Below, piece after piece: positions 15,643 through 23,917 of a stretch of 64,000 bases of DNA. Source of the stretch: Planctomycetota bacterium (GTDB taxonomy: Bacteria > Planctomycetota > UBA8742 > UBA2392); NCBI GenBank assembly GCA_022071975.1, contig JAJVIO010000005.1, forward strand, positions 1 through 64,000, written 5' to 3'. How positions within the stretch are numbered: the stretch's first letter is position 1; each line of letters starts with the position of its first letter. The notes beneath the pieces are model-generated. The model made no database searches. It saw only the letters and a program-made list of their open reading frames with translations, and was not told the origin of the DNA. Made by a program: the position numbers and the translations under genes.

Positions 15643-17481
15643 CTACCCGATCATTACCTGTTCTTCGGGGTACTCGAACTTTCTTGCGTGCCTGCGGCCT
15701 ACAGCCAGCACCAGCGTCAGCGGCCCGATTCTTCCTATATACATGCACGCGATGATGATCAGCTTGCCCCATGGGGTCAATTCGGCGCTGACGCCGCTGC
15801 TCAGGCCCACGGTGCAGAATGCGCTGGAAGCTTCGAACAGAATTTGCTCGAAGCCGTGCCGCTGCGCGCCCATGCCCTCCGCTTCCGTCACCGTCAGCAG
15901 CAGCGTGGCGATGAAAATGAACGCCAGCGCCAGCACCAGCATCACCAGCGACTTGCGGATCAGCAGCTCCGGGATCCGCCGCTTGAAGGCCTCCGGCGGT
16001 CGGCCGCGCACGGTGCTGAGCACCGCCAGCAGCATCACGAAGAACGTGGTGGTCTTGATGCCGCCCGCCACGCTGCCGGGGCTGCCGCCGATCAGCATCA
16101 ACAGGATGGTCCAGAACTGCGTGCTGGTGGTGGTGTGCACGGTGTCGATGCTGTTGAAGCCGGCCGTGCGCGCCGCCATGGACTGGAACACCGCCGCCGC
16201 CATGCGGTCGCTGAAATCCATGGCGCTCATGCTGTTGTTCCACTCGAGCACCAGAAAGCCGACCGCGCCGACAAGCAGCAGGCCGACCGTGGTGACCAGA
16301 ACGATCTTGCTCTGGAGTGACAGGCGCGGCAGCTGCTGATTCTTGACGCGACGGCGGATCATCGGCACGCGGCGCAGTGCCGGGTGCGCCCAGAAGCGGT
16401 AGGTGGCAATCTCCATGATCACCACGAAGCCGATGCCGCCCAGCACCACGAGAAAGCTGAGGCTCAGCACGATCGGCCAGTGGCCCACGTAGCGCACCAT
16501 GTTGTCCGGGTACAGGCTGAAGCCCGCGTTGCAGAACGCGCTGATGCTGTGGAATGCCGAGTAGTACAGCTGTTCGCCGGGCGGCAGCAGGTTGCCCGCC
16601 GCATCCACCCAGTAGCCGTACAACCACCACACGCCCAGCGCCTCGATCGCGAACGTCGAGCCGAGAATCCACACCGTCACGCGGCCCACGCGCCCCACCA
16701 TCTCGAGGTTCAGGACTTCGCCCACGGCCGCGGTACCGCGCACGCCCATGCCGCGCCCGAACGCAAGCCCGAAGAACGCGGCGAAGCTCATGATGCCCAG
16801 GCCGCCGACCTGGATCAGCGCGAGGATCACCAGTTGGCCGAAGCGCGTCCAGGCGGTGCCGGTGTCCAGCACGGTCAGTCCGGTGACGCAGGTGGCCGAG
16901 GTGGAGGTGAACAACGCATCCAGGAACCCGATCGGCTGCTCGGGCGCGTGGGCGCCGGGCAGCATCAGCAGGCCGGTGCCCAGCAGGATCAACCCGGCGA
17001 AACTGCCCAGGAAGACATGCAGCGGGCTCTGCGCAAGGCGCGTCATGAAGCTGAAGGCGCGCAGCAACCGCAGGCAGACGAACGCGCCGAGGCCGGCCTG
17101 GGTCAGCAGCGCGAAGGCGCCGAAGGTTTCGGACTGGGACAACGCGCCGGTAATCCAGTGAGAAGCCAGGAACAGGCCCAGCCCCATCAGGGCGCCGACC
17201 ACCAGCGCCAGGGTGTCGGCGGGAGCCTGGCGCCAGCCTTCGGACAGCTTTCGGCTTGCGATGTAGACGCCCAGGGTTTCACCGATCAGTACGACCAGGC
17301 ACACAGACTGGAACAGCGCGATCCAGGGATCCCATGATTCGGGGAACGCCTCGCCGTGGAAGAGCAGGAAGCTCGCGAACGCCAGCAGCGAGGTGACGGT
17401 GTTGACCCAGAAATAGCGTTCGCGCCAAGCCTCGACGCGCTCGTCTGTGAAGATGCGGGTGATCAGCCTGGTGTCTGTCAC
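15643..17481 (-). CDS. trkH: TrkH/KtrB-family potassium transporter
   Basis: Inner-membrane potassium-translocating subunit. Four pore-loop segments of the SKT superfamily are visible: STSATCVTGLTVLDTG, SISAFCNAGFSLYPD, FQSMAARTAGFNSID and FEASSAFCTVGLSSGVS, each carrying the filter glycine. The 612 residues include about 130 extra N-terminal residues with several additional membrane spans compared with KtrB (about 450). The C-terminal subunit gene trkA follows on the same strand. Expression is probably switched by the c-di-AMP riboswitch at 17548-17700, so the same second messenger may control both synthesis and gating. Confidence 0.92.
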   Translation of the reverse strand: MTDTRLITRIFTDERVEAWRERYFWVNTVTSLLAFASFLLFHGEAFPESWDPWIALFQSVCLVVLIGETLGVYIASRKLSEGWRQAPADTLALVVGALMGLGLFLASHWITGALSQSETFGAFALLTQAGLGAFVCLRLLRAFSFMTRLAQSPLHVFLGSFAGLILLGTGLLMLPGAHAPEQPIGFLDALFTSTSATCVTGLTVLDTGTAWTRFGQLVILALIQVGGLGIMSFAAFFGLAFGRGMGVRGTAAVGEVLNLEMVGRVGRVTVWILGSTFAIEALGVWWLYGYWVDAAGNLLPPGEQLYYSAFHSISAFCNAGFSLYPDNMVRYVGHWPIVLSLSFLVVLGGIGFVVIMEIATYRFWAHPALRRVPMIRRRVKNQQLPRLSLQSKIVLVTTVGLLLVGAVGFLVLEWNNSMSAMDFSDRMAAAVFQSMAARTAGFNSIDTVHTTTSTQFWTILLMLIGGSPGSVAGGIKTTTFFVMLLAVLSTVRGRPPEAFKRRIPELLIRKSLVMLVLALAFIFIATLLLTVTEAEGMGAQRHGFEQILFEASSAFCTVGLSSGVSAELTPWGKLIIIACMYIGRIGPLTLVLAVGRRHARKFEYPEEQVMIG

Positions 17482-17507
17482 GTCACCCCCGGCGCGTTAT
17501 GCGCCAA

Positions 17508-17535
17508 CCGCCCGGCAGGCTAGTAATCCTGCCGG
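17508..17535 (-). promoter_or_regulatory. Hairpin between riboswitch and trkH start
   Basis: CCGGCAGG and CCTGCCGG (17512-17519 and 17528-17535) form a perfect 8-bp stem in the trkH leader, with no following T-run. A second short hairpin (GGCGC...GCGCC, 17491-17505) lies next to the ribosome-binding site. They could form the expression platform of the riboswitch. Confidence 0.55.
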
Positions 17536-17547
17536 TGCACGCAAATG

Positions 17548-17700
17548 AGGACGCCGTGGAACGCTCTATACGGCTCCTCTCCAACGCCTGCGGGGTTAGC
17601 TGACGGGCTCGGGCCGAAGAGTAGCCCTACGCTGGTGCGATTAGCCCCGGAAACCTGGGTCCCCCGCTCGCGCCTTTGCGTGGCGCGACTCGGCGATGAA
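17548..17700 (-). ncRNA. c-di-AMP riboswitch (ydaO/yuaA motif) in the trkH leader
   Basis: Read on the reverse strand, the leader contains in order the conserved blocks of the ydaO-yuaA aptamer. These are ATCGCCGAGTC, GCGGGGGACCCAGG, TTTCCGGGGCTAATCGC, GTAGGGCTACTCTTCGGCCC, GAGCCCGTCAGCTAACC and GCAGGCGTTGGAGAGG. CGCCG at the 5' end can pair with CGGCG near 17550 to close P1. Known members bind c-di-AMP and usually turn off potassium-import or cell-wall genes. Placement directly ahead of trkH-trkA fits. Identification rests on recalled consensus blocks, not a covariance-model search. Confidence 0.9.
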
Positions 17701-17705
17701 AAAAG

Positions 17706-18429
17706 GCTATCCCGCCAAAGTTGACGAGTCAATAGCAACCGCCCGATCTCACAAGCTGAGTGCGCACGCTTCCGCTGCGCGGTCGCGCGCAGTTATCACG
17801 CGAAGAAGCGACCTGTCCGCAGAAGCCTTGGCGCAGGCGGAAGGGGGCGAAGTTCGCGAAGAGTCCTGTGTTGTTTCAACACCGAGTGAGTAGAAAGACG
17901 TTGTTCACGCTCGACTGGCCGATTGACAGGCAGTCGCCAATCAGGTCTTTGCGCCTCCGCGCCCCCGCGTGGCAGATGCTTTACTTCGTGCACTTAGTGG
18001 GCGACCGCGGCGTCGCTTCCCGGGAGAAAAGCCAACTAAAAAAGAGGTTGCCCACGAAGCCGCACGAAGTTCGCGAACTACTGCAACTGCATGAGCCACG
18101 CGGAGGCGCGAAGACGCAAAGCAACTTTCCAAACTCGAACACTGCCTCTGTTCACGGTCTGTGCTTCAACGCCAGGGCGAAAAGAACGCCTAGGCTCTTT
18201 TGCGGTTTGTCCGTCCTTCGGCCAACGGATGTGCCGCAACGATTGAGCCGCGGCGCGCTTTAGCGCTGTTCCCGGTCCGACTGGTCGAGAGATGGACGAG
18301 CACCTGTCATCTCTTCGCGTCCCTTCGCTCCTTCCACCTTCGCCGAGGCTACGGTGGACAGGTCGCTTCTTCGCGTGAAAATACAATGCGAGGGCGAAGC
18401 ACGAGCGCGTCAACCTGTGTTCCGGCGAG
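17706..18429. repeat. Repeat-filled gap upstream of the potassium operon
   Basis: No gene is supported. From about 17770 the sequence is the same mosaic as other gaps. GCGCCTCCGCGCCCCCGCG (about 17951) has its partner GCCACGCGGAGGCGCGAAG at about 18093. CCCACGAAGCCGCACGAAG and ACGCCAGGGCGAAAAGAACG units are also present. The promoter for the riboswitch-led trkH transcript should lie near 17710-17770 on the reverse strand, but no clear -35/-10 pair stands out. Confidence 0.6.
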
Positions 18430-19698
18430 TCACGCGCCCAGCATGCGGCGGCTGATGCGCTTGCCGAGCTCGACCGCCGGCTGGTCGTAAGGGTTCACGC
18501 CGAAGGCCCAGCCGGCATACGTCGTCGCTATCTCGAGCCCCATCACCAGCTCGCCGAGTGTTGACGCGTCAAGATGCGGCAGGGTCAGCGTCGCGTTGGG
18601 GCGCTTGCGCTCGGTGCAGGCCTGCGCCGTGCCCGCCTGCTGTGAGTTGATCACCTCGCCCAGCGTCTTGCCCTGCACGTAGCCCGAGCCGAAGTGCTCC
18701 CATTCGAAATCGCCCAGCCTGATGTCCGGCCGGTGCTTCTCCACCCGCATGAACAGCAGCGCCTTGTCGTTCGGGCCTTCCAGGAACAACTGCAGCTGCG
18801 AGTGCTGGTCGCTTGCGCCCACGGCCGGGATCGCCGCCTGGCCCTTGCCGTCCTTGCCCAGGGACTCGTCCCACAACTGCACGAACCAGTCGGAGAGATA
18901 CTCCAGCCTTGAGCTGTAGGGCATCACCACCAGGCTGTGCTTGCCGCGCTTCAGGCACAGCTCCGGCGCCAGCAGGCCCAGCGTGGCGGGCCAGTCTTCC
19001 GCGGGCGCGCCATCGGTTGACAGGTCAACAGTGCGGGCGGCGCCCTGCAGCAGCGCCGCGATGTCGATGTTCATCAGCGCCGCCGGCGCCAGCCCGGCCG
19101 CGGTCAGCACGCTGAAACGGCCGCCCACGGCGGGCGGGATTTCGGCGGTCGGCAGGCCGTGGCGCTCCGCGAAGTCGCGCAGGTGGCCCTTTGCGGGGTC
19201 GGTGATGGCCAGCATGTGGTCGGCCAGCTTCAGGCCAGCCTTGTTCAGCTCGCCGGTGAAGTAGCCCAGCGCGGCCACGGTCTCGATGGTCCCGCCCGAT
19301 TTGCTGACCGGGATGAACAGCGTGTGCTCAAGTTCGATCGCCTCACGCACCTCGGCGAACAGCGTGGGGTCGGTGTTGTCCACCACGTGCAGCGCGGGCC
19401 CGCGCGGCCGCAGCGCATGCACCAGCATCTGCAAACCCAGCGAGCTGCCGCCGATGCCCAGCAGCACGATGTGCCTGTGCCTGCCCAGCAGCGGCTGGGT
19501 GGCGCGCAGGATGTTCTCGAGCACTTCGGCGTCGTGGGCCAGGCCCATGTGCGCGTGCAGGCCGTAGGCGCGCTCGGCAGCCAGTGTGTTGCGGTACTCA
19601 AGAATGCGCGGGTCCAGCGCCGCGACGGCGTCCTCGCCCAGGCCGTGTTCGCCCACGGCCGGCTCAAGCAGGTTGCTGATGTCGAGTTTGATCGCCAT
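18430..19698 (-). CDS. pgi: Glucose-6-phosphate isomerase
   Basis: It interconverts glucose-6-phosphate and fructose-6-phosphate in glycolysis/gluconeogenesis. The ATG at 19698 gives 422 residues, the short bacterial form. Signatures are LLGIGGSSLGLQML near residue 80, the SIS-domain phosphate loop VSKSGGTIET near residue 130, VVGGRFSVL-like PAVGGRFSVLTAAG, and the C-terminal DQHSQLQLFLEGPNDK. The upstream in-frame extension to 19812 overlaps the small neighbouring gene and is rejected. It ends the operon gpmI - 114-aa gene - 53-aa gene - pgi, so two glycolytic enzymes are cotranscribed. Confidence 0.93.
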   Translation of the reverse strand: MAIKLDISNLLEPAVGEHGLGEDAVAALDPRILEYRNTLAAERAYGLHAHMGLAHDAEVLENILRATQPLLGRHRHIVLLGIGGSSLGLQMLVHALRPRGPALHVVDNTDPTLFAEVREAIELEHTLFIPVSKSGGTIETVAALGYFTGELNKAGLKLADHMLAITDPAKGHLRDFAERHGLPTAEIPPAVGGRFSVLTAAGLAPAALMNIDIAALLQGAARTVDLSTDGAPAEDWPATLGLLAPELCLKRGKHSLVVMPYSSRLEYLSDWFVQLWDESLGKDGKGQAAIPAVGASDQHSQLQLFLEGPNDKALLFMRVEKHRPDIRLGDFEWEHFGSGYVQGKTLGEVINSQQAGTAQACTERKRPNATLTLPHLDASTLGELVMGLEIATTYAGWAFGVNPYDQPAVELGKRISRRMLGA

Positions 19699-19705
19699 CG
19701 CGCGG

Positions 19706-19867
19706 CTAGCTTGCCTTGCGCTTGCGGACTCGCTTCGGCGGGCGCACGGTGCGCCATTCAGCGGTTTGTTCTTTGATGACTTCCCGGCCATCCTTGTCGG
19801 TATAAATGACAAGGCAGGTGTCCGATTTTACTTCGGTGGGTGCTGCTTTCTTCCTGGCCTTGCTCAT
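19706..19867 (-). CDS. Small basic protein, 53 residues
   Basis: The start overlaps the stop of the 114-residue gene by four bases (ATGA), the usual sign of translational coupling. The stop lies seven bases before the pgi start. The protein begins MSKARKKAAPTE, has a short hydrophobic strand (CLVIYTDKDGRE) and ends in a basic stretch (RPPKRVRKRKAS). No family is recognised. The basic ends suggest RNA or ribosome contact, which is speculation. Support for it being real comes from its tight placement inside the glycolytic operon. Confidence 0.65.
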   Translation of the reverse strand: MSKARKKAAPTEVKSDTCLVIYTDKDGREVIKEQTAEWRTVRPPKRVRKRKAS

Positions 19868-20208
19868 TGCCTCGCCTCAGTGATGCTGATGGTCCGGGTT
19901 GCGACAGCCTGCCCGTTGAGCCTCAGCGTGAGGTTCCACCGCTCGCCGGGGGGCAATCGCAGACTCCATATTACCACAAAACGATCCGACCCGCGCTCTC
20001 TTCTGGACGGAACGCGGGCATGTTGCATGACCTCCTGCAACCAGCCGTCGTCGGGGCCGCCGATGGCCTCGGCATCCAGAGAAACTTCCGGCGCGTCGTG
20101 GTCGTCCATCTCCAGGTACGCGATGAATCTGCGCCCGTGGGTCGTGCCTACCTGCCAAAGATTCACCGGGCTGTGGGTTGCCCTGCTGGCGGTTATGAAC
20201 TCAGGCAT
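19864..20208 (-). CDS. Hypothetical 114-residue protein in the glycolytic operon
   Basis: It starts eight bases after the gpmI stop and overlaps the next small gene by four bases. The sequence looks beta-rich: RRFIAYLEMDDHDAPEVSLD in the first half and RFVVIWSLRLPPGERWNLTL in the second. It has no signal peptide, membrane span or cysteine, and no recognised family. Position between gpmI and pgi suggests coexpression with central carbon metabolism, but no function can be named. Confidence 0.7.
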   Translation of the reverse strand: MPEFITASRATHSPVNLWQVGTTHGRRFIAYLEMDDHDAPEVSLDAEAIGGPDDGWLQEVMQHARVPSRRERGSDRFVVIWSLRLPPGERWNLTLRLNGQAVATRTISITEARQ

Positions 20209-20216
20209 CCGGCCCT

Positions 20217-21761
20217 CTACTCCAGCAGCGACTCGCCGGTCATCTCGGCCGGCTGCTGCAGCCCCATCAGCTCCAGCACCGTGGGCGCCACGTCCGCCAG
20301 CTTGCCGCCTTCCTTCAACTTCCGCGCAGGGTGTTGACCTGTCAAGATCAACGGCACCTTGTTGTGGCTGTGCTGCGTGCTGGTGCGGCCCTCGATCTGC
20401 ATCTCCTCGACGTTGCCGTGGTCGGCCGTGATCAGCACCGCAAAACCCTGCTCATGCGCCGCGGCGACGATCCGCTTCAGGCCGGCGTCCACCGCCTGCA
20501 CGCCCTTAACCGCGGCCTCGAACACGCCGGTGTGGCCGGTCATGTCCGGGTTGGCGTAATTCACCAGCACGAAGTCGAACCGGCTTGAGCGAATCGCCGC
20601 TTCCACTTTGTCGGTGACCTCGGCGGCGCTCATCTCCGGCTGCAGGTCGTAGGTCGCCACCTTGGGCGAAGGCACCAGGGCGCGTTCTTCGCCGGGGTTG
20701 GGTTGCTCGATGCCCCCATTAAAGAAGTAGGTAACGTGCGCGTACTTCTCGGTCTCGGCGCAGCGGAACTGGTGCAGGCCCAGCCCCGCCAGGTATTCGC
20801 CCAGGGTGTTCTTCAATGACTGCGGCTCGTACAGCACCTGGGCCGGAATGTCCGCCGCGTAGGGTGTCATGGTCACCAGCGTGGCGCGCGGTTGTTTGCG
20901 GCGTGTGAAGCCGTCGAACTTGTCTTTCGTCAGCGCCCAGCAGAACTGCCGCGCGCGGTCCGCCCGGAAGTTGAACCAGATCACCACGTCGTCGTCGCGG
21001 ATCAGCCCCAGGGGCCGGTCGTGCTCGGTGATCAGCTTGGGCGTGATGAACTCGTCGCTCACGCCCCTGGCGTAGCTGTCGCGGATCGCCTCCAGCACAT
21101 CGGGCACGATCTCGCCTTCACCCAGGGTGTACACGTCCCAGGCCTTCTGCGTGCGCTCCCAGCGCTTGTCGCGGTCCATGGCGTAGTAACGGCCGCTGAG
21201 GCTGGCGACGCGGCCGATGCCGGTCTGCGCCATTTTCTCCTGCAGCTTGTCCACGTAATCGAGGCCGCCGTGGGGGTTGGTGTCGCGGCCGTCGGTAATG
21301 ACGTGAAAGAACACGCGCTCGCCGGGGAAGCCGGCCTGCTTCAGCCAGTCCAGCAGCGCGAAGTAGTGCACGTCGCTGGAGTGCACGCCGCCGTCGCTGA
21401 CCAGGCCCATCAGGTGGATGCAGCCGCCTTCTTCGCTGTGGGGGCGGGCGGCCTCCAGCGCCTTGGCCAGTGCGGGGTTGCGGGCGAAGCGGCCTTCGCG
21501 GATGTCCTTGTTGATGCGGGTGATTTCCTGCCAGACGATACGGCCGGCGCCCAGGTTCAGGTGACCGACTTCCGAGTTGCCGAACTGGTCCGGCGGCAGG
21601 CCGACGTCTTCGCCGCTGGCCTCGATCACGGTGTGGGGCTCGGTCTGCCAGAGGCGGTTGAAGGTCTCCGGGTTGGCGGCCGTGACGGCGTTGGCTGGGC
21701 CGTGCGGTGCGACGCCCCAGCCGTCCATGATCACCAGAAGTACGGGGTTTGGCTTGCTCAT
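20217..21761 (-). CDS. gpmI: 2,3-bisphosphoglycerate-independent phosphoglycerate mutase
   Basis: This manganese-dependent glycolytic enzyme interconverts 3- and 2-phosphoglycerate. The start at 21761 gives 514 residues, the standard length. The metal site is seen in LLVIMDGWG near residue 10 and in ITADHGNVEEM near the C terminus. The phosphoserine loop is FGNSEVGHLNLGAGRIV near residue 60, and HVITDGRDTNP is also conserved. It is the first gene of the operon that leads to pgi. A 27-base-longer reading is possible but lacks a better ribosome-binding site. Confidence 0.95.
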   Translation of the reverse strand: MSKPNPVLLVIMDGWGVAPHGPANAVTAANPETFNRLWQTEPHTVIEASGEDVGLPPDQFGNSEVGHLNLGAGRIVWQEITRINKDIREGRFARNPALAKALEAARPHSEEGGCIHLMGLVSDGGVHSSDVHYFALLDWLKQAGFPGERVFFHVITDGRDTNPHGGLDYVDKLQEKMAQTGIGRVASLSGRYYAMDRDKRWERTQKAWDVYTLGEGEIVPDVLEAIRDSYARGVSDEFITPKLITEHDRPLGLIRDDDVVIWFNFRADRARQFCWALTKDKFDGFTRRKQPRATLVTMTPYAADIPAQVLYEPQSLKNTLGEYLAGLGLHQFRCAETEKYAHVTYFFNGGIEQPNPGEERALVPSPKVATYDLQPEMSAAEVTDKVEAAIRSSRFDFVLVNYANPDMTGHTGVFEAAVKGVQAVDAGLKRIVAAAHEQGFAVLITADHGNVEEMQIEGRTSTQHSHNKVPLILTGQHPARKLKEGGKLADVAPTVLELMGLQQPAEMTGESLLE

Positions 21762-22084
21762 GGGGGCAGGATAGCAGCGAAGCGGCACAACTGCAGGGAT
21801 TGGCCCGGATGCGGCTGCGCGACGGGCTGTTGTGCAATTTGAGGGTATTTGGAGTCGACCATGTGCACTCTAAACCACTGTTCAAATAACTGATCATGGA
21901 TTCAAAAATATGTATAACATGCTGTAAACATGTGATTTACAAGAATAAACAAGCCGTATTCTGGCCAAGAATTGCTTTACGCCTAAAGTATAATTGCCAA
22001 GAATTTCCTAAATGCACAGTGCATATTGGCGTTTATGTGCGATTGGCGTGGTATGCTTTGGGCGTACTCGAAAGGAGGTTAGTC
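21762..22084. promoter_or_regulatory. AT-rich divergent promoter region between gpmI and the Kelch gene
   Basis: This is the most AT-rich stretch of the window. A perfect TATAAT lies at 21989-21994, about 90 bases before the Kelch start, with no well-spaced -35 element. GAAAGGAGGT at about 22070-22079 is a strong ribosome-binding site. The remaining sequence, including ATGTATAACATG near 21910, shows no gene I can support. Confidence 0.5.
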
Positions 22085-23737
22085 ATGAAAACTCTCATCA
22101 ACATCCGTACTGTCCTGCTGGCCACGGTGGCCGGCTGCGCCCTGCCCCTCGCGGCACAGGACGCTTTCAAAGTTGCAGACCTGCCCTTCACCATCTCGGA
22201 ACACGTGATGGTCCTGGACGCCCAGAACGATCGACTGATCCTGTTCGGTGGCTTCCAGGATGGTGTCCTGTCGAACCAGGTGCTGGCCTATTCCTTTGCC
22301 GACGACACCTGGCGCAAGCTCAAGACCCTGGGCGTCGCGCCCAGCCCGCGCCGCGAAGCGGCCGCGGCCTATGACTCCAAGCGCAACCAGCTGATCGTCT
22401 TCGGCGGCCAGTCCGCTGACGGCTACACCAACGACCTCTTCGCCCTGGACCTGGATTCGGACGGCGAGTTCTGGACCGAACTGGGCATCGATGCCCTCGG
22501 TGACCGGCCCAAGCCCCGCACGCAGGCCTCGCTGGTGTATGACCAGCTGCATGACCGCGTCATCCTGTACAGCGGATATGCCTCGCCCGAAACCCTGCAC
22601 GACGTGTGGGCCTTCAACCTGGACGAGCGCGAACAGAACTGGGGCAAAGGCGCGCTGCCCACGGTCAACATCCCCGGCGGCACCAGCGTCGGCAACGCCG
22701 CCATCTACGACCCGATCGACCAGCGCATGCTGGTGTATCGCGGCCACACCGGCGGCCTGCACGCCCTGAGCCTGGACGACCAGCTGGTATGGACCACCCT
22801 GACCGATCCATCCACCCCCAGCGCCCGCCGCTACCCCGCGGTGGCATACGACCCGATCCGCCACGCCATGATCCTGCAGGGCGGCTTCCTGGGCGGCTAC
22901 AGCGCCACCAGCGAAACCTTCATGCTGGACATCAACAACATGAACTGGATGCAACTGGCCGTTGAGGACAAGTCCAACGATCGCTTCTGGCACACCGGCG
23001 CCTACGACGTGCGCCGTGACCGCCTGGTGGTGGTCGGCGGCCGCGACGGCGCCCGCGTCCTGCACCCCACCATGGCTGTGCTGCAGGGTGAAGTCGGCAT
23101 CCCGGTGCCCCTGGCGCCGATCAACATGGACATCGTGACCGGCGACGTGGTGAGCCTGGCCTTTGAGCCCGCCATCGGCTGCATCAACTACAGCGTGGAG
23201 CTGCTGCGCTACGACCGCGAGAGCGTGGTGGACGAATCCGCCCTCATCGAGATCCAGGGCAACACCGCCACCGCAGTGCTGTCGCTGGTCAAGCCGCAGA
23301 ACACCATGGTTGAGCTCAACTACATGTGGCGCGTGGTGGGTTACAGCGCGCTGGGCGACGCCGGCCAGTTCAGCGAATACGCCTTCTTCATCCGCCAGGT
23401 GCCGCCGGCCGAGGCCGTGATCGGCCCCGCCAACGGAACCTCGGATGACCTGGTGACCGACCCGAGCCTCGGCACCGCCGACCCCAGCCTGTCCGGCCTC
23501 CTCGTGGACGGGACCATGCCGGCCTTCCAGACCGCGGATGGTGAAGTGGCGACCGTGCAGGACGAATCCACCGGCCTGACCTTCCTTGCGGCGCCGGCTG
23601 CTACCCCCGCCGACGGGCAGGATGAAGCCGCGGGCTGCGCCGGCAGCAAGGCCGCCGACGGCCTGGCGCTCAGCCTGCTGGCCCTGCTGGGTCTCGCCGC
23701 CGCCCTGCGCATCAAGAGGAAGGGGCAGCGCGCATGA
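22085..23737 (+). CDS. Exported Kelch-repeat protein with C-terminal Cys-TM-basic sorting tail
   Basis: A 550-residue surface or periplasmic protein. Residues 1-24 are a signal peptide (RTVLLATVAGCALPLAAQ). About six Kelch blades follow between residues 45 and 330: RLILFGGFQDG, QLIVFGGQSADG, RVILYSGYAS, AMILQGGFLGG and RLVVVGGRDG. A fibronectin/Ig-like region covers about 335-450. The end carries AAGCAGSKAADG, a hydrophobic helix and RIKRKGQRA, the layout of MYXO-CTERM/GlyGly-CTERM-like sorting signals (Cys, membrane span, basic tail). The ATG at 22085 has a strong ribosome-binding site. A binding or adhesion role is likely; no catalytic motif is seen. Confidence 0.88.
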   Translation: MKTLINIRTVLLATVAGCALPLAAQDAFKVADLPFTISEHVMVLDAQNDRLILFGGFQDGVLSNQVLAYSFADDTWRKLKTLGVAPSPRREAAAAYDSKRNQLIVFGGQSADGYTNDLFALDLDSDGEFWTELGIDALGDRPKPRTQASLVYDQLHDRVILYSGYASPETLHDVWAFNLDEREQNWGKGALPTVNIPGGTSVGNAAIYDPIDQRMLVYRGHTGGLHALSLDDQLVWTTLTDPSTPSARRYPAVAYDPIRHAMILQGGFLGGYSATSETFMLDINNMNWMQLAVEDKSNDRFWHTGAYDVRRDRLVVVGGRDGARVLHPTMAVLQGEVGIPVPLAPINMDIVTGDVVSLAFEPAIGCINYSVELLRYDRESVVDESALIEIQGNTATAVLSLVKPQNTMVELNYMWRVVGYSALGDAGQFSEYAFFIRQVPPAEAVIGPANGTSDDLVTDPSLGTADPSLSGLLVDGTMPAFQTADGEVATVQDESTGLTFLAAPAATPADGQDEAAGCAGSKAADGLALSLLALLGLAAALRIKRKGQRA

Positions 23738-23822
23738 GCCGGAGAATCGGCGCAGGACACGCGGCTTTCCGCTCGCCCGAATGAGCCCCGCGTTCCGAGT
23801 ACAACGCAGTTCGGGCGAGCGA

Positions 23823-23858
23823 CAGAACCCGGCCCTCCTCCGGGTTCTGTGGTTTTTT
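23823..23858 (+). terminator. Intrinsic terminator of the Kelch gene
   Basis: CAGAACCCGG (23823-23832) pairs perfectly with CCGGGTTCTG (23840-23849), followed by TGG and six T residues. Confidence 0.92.
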
Positions 23859-23917
23859 CGGAATCACCCGCCTTTACACATCTTGGGGCGCGCGGCGCGG
23901 CGCTGTAAAACGAGCGC

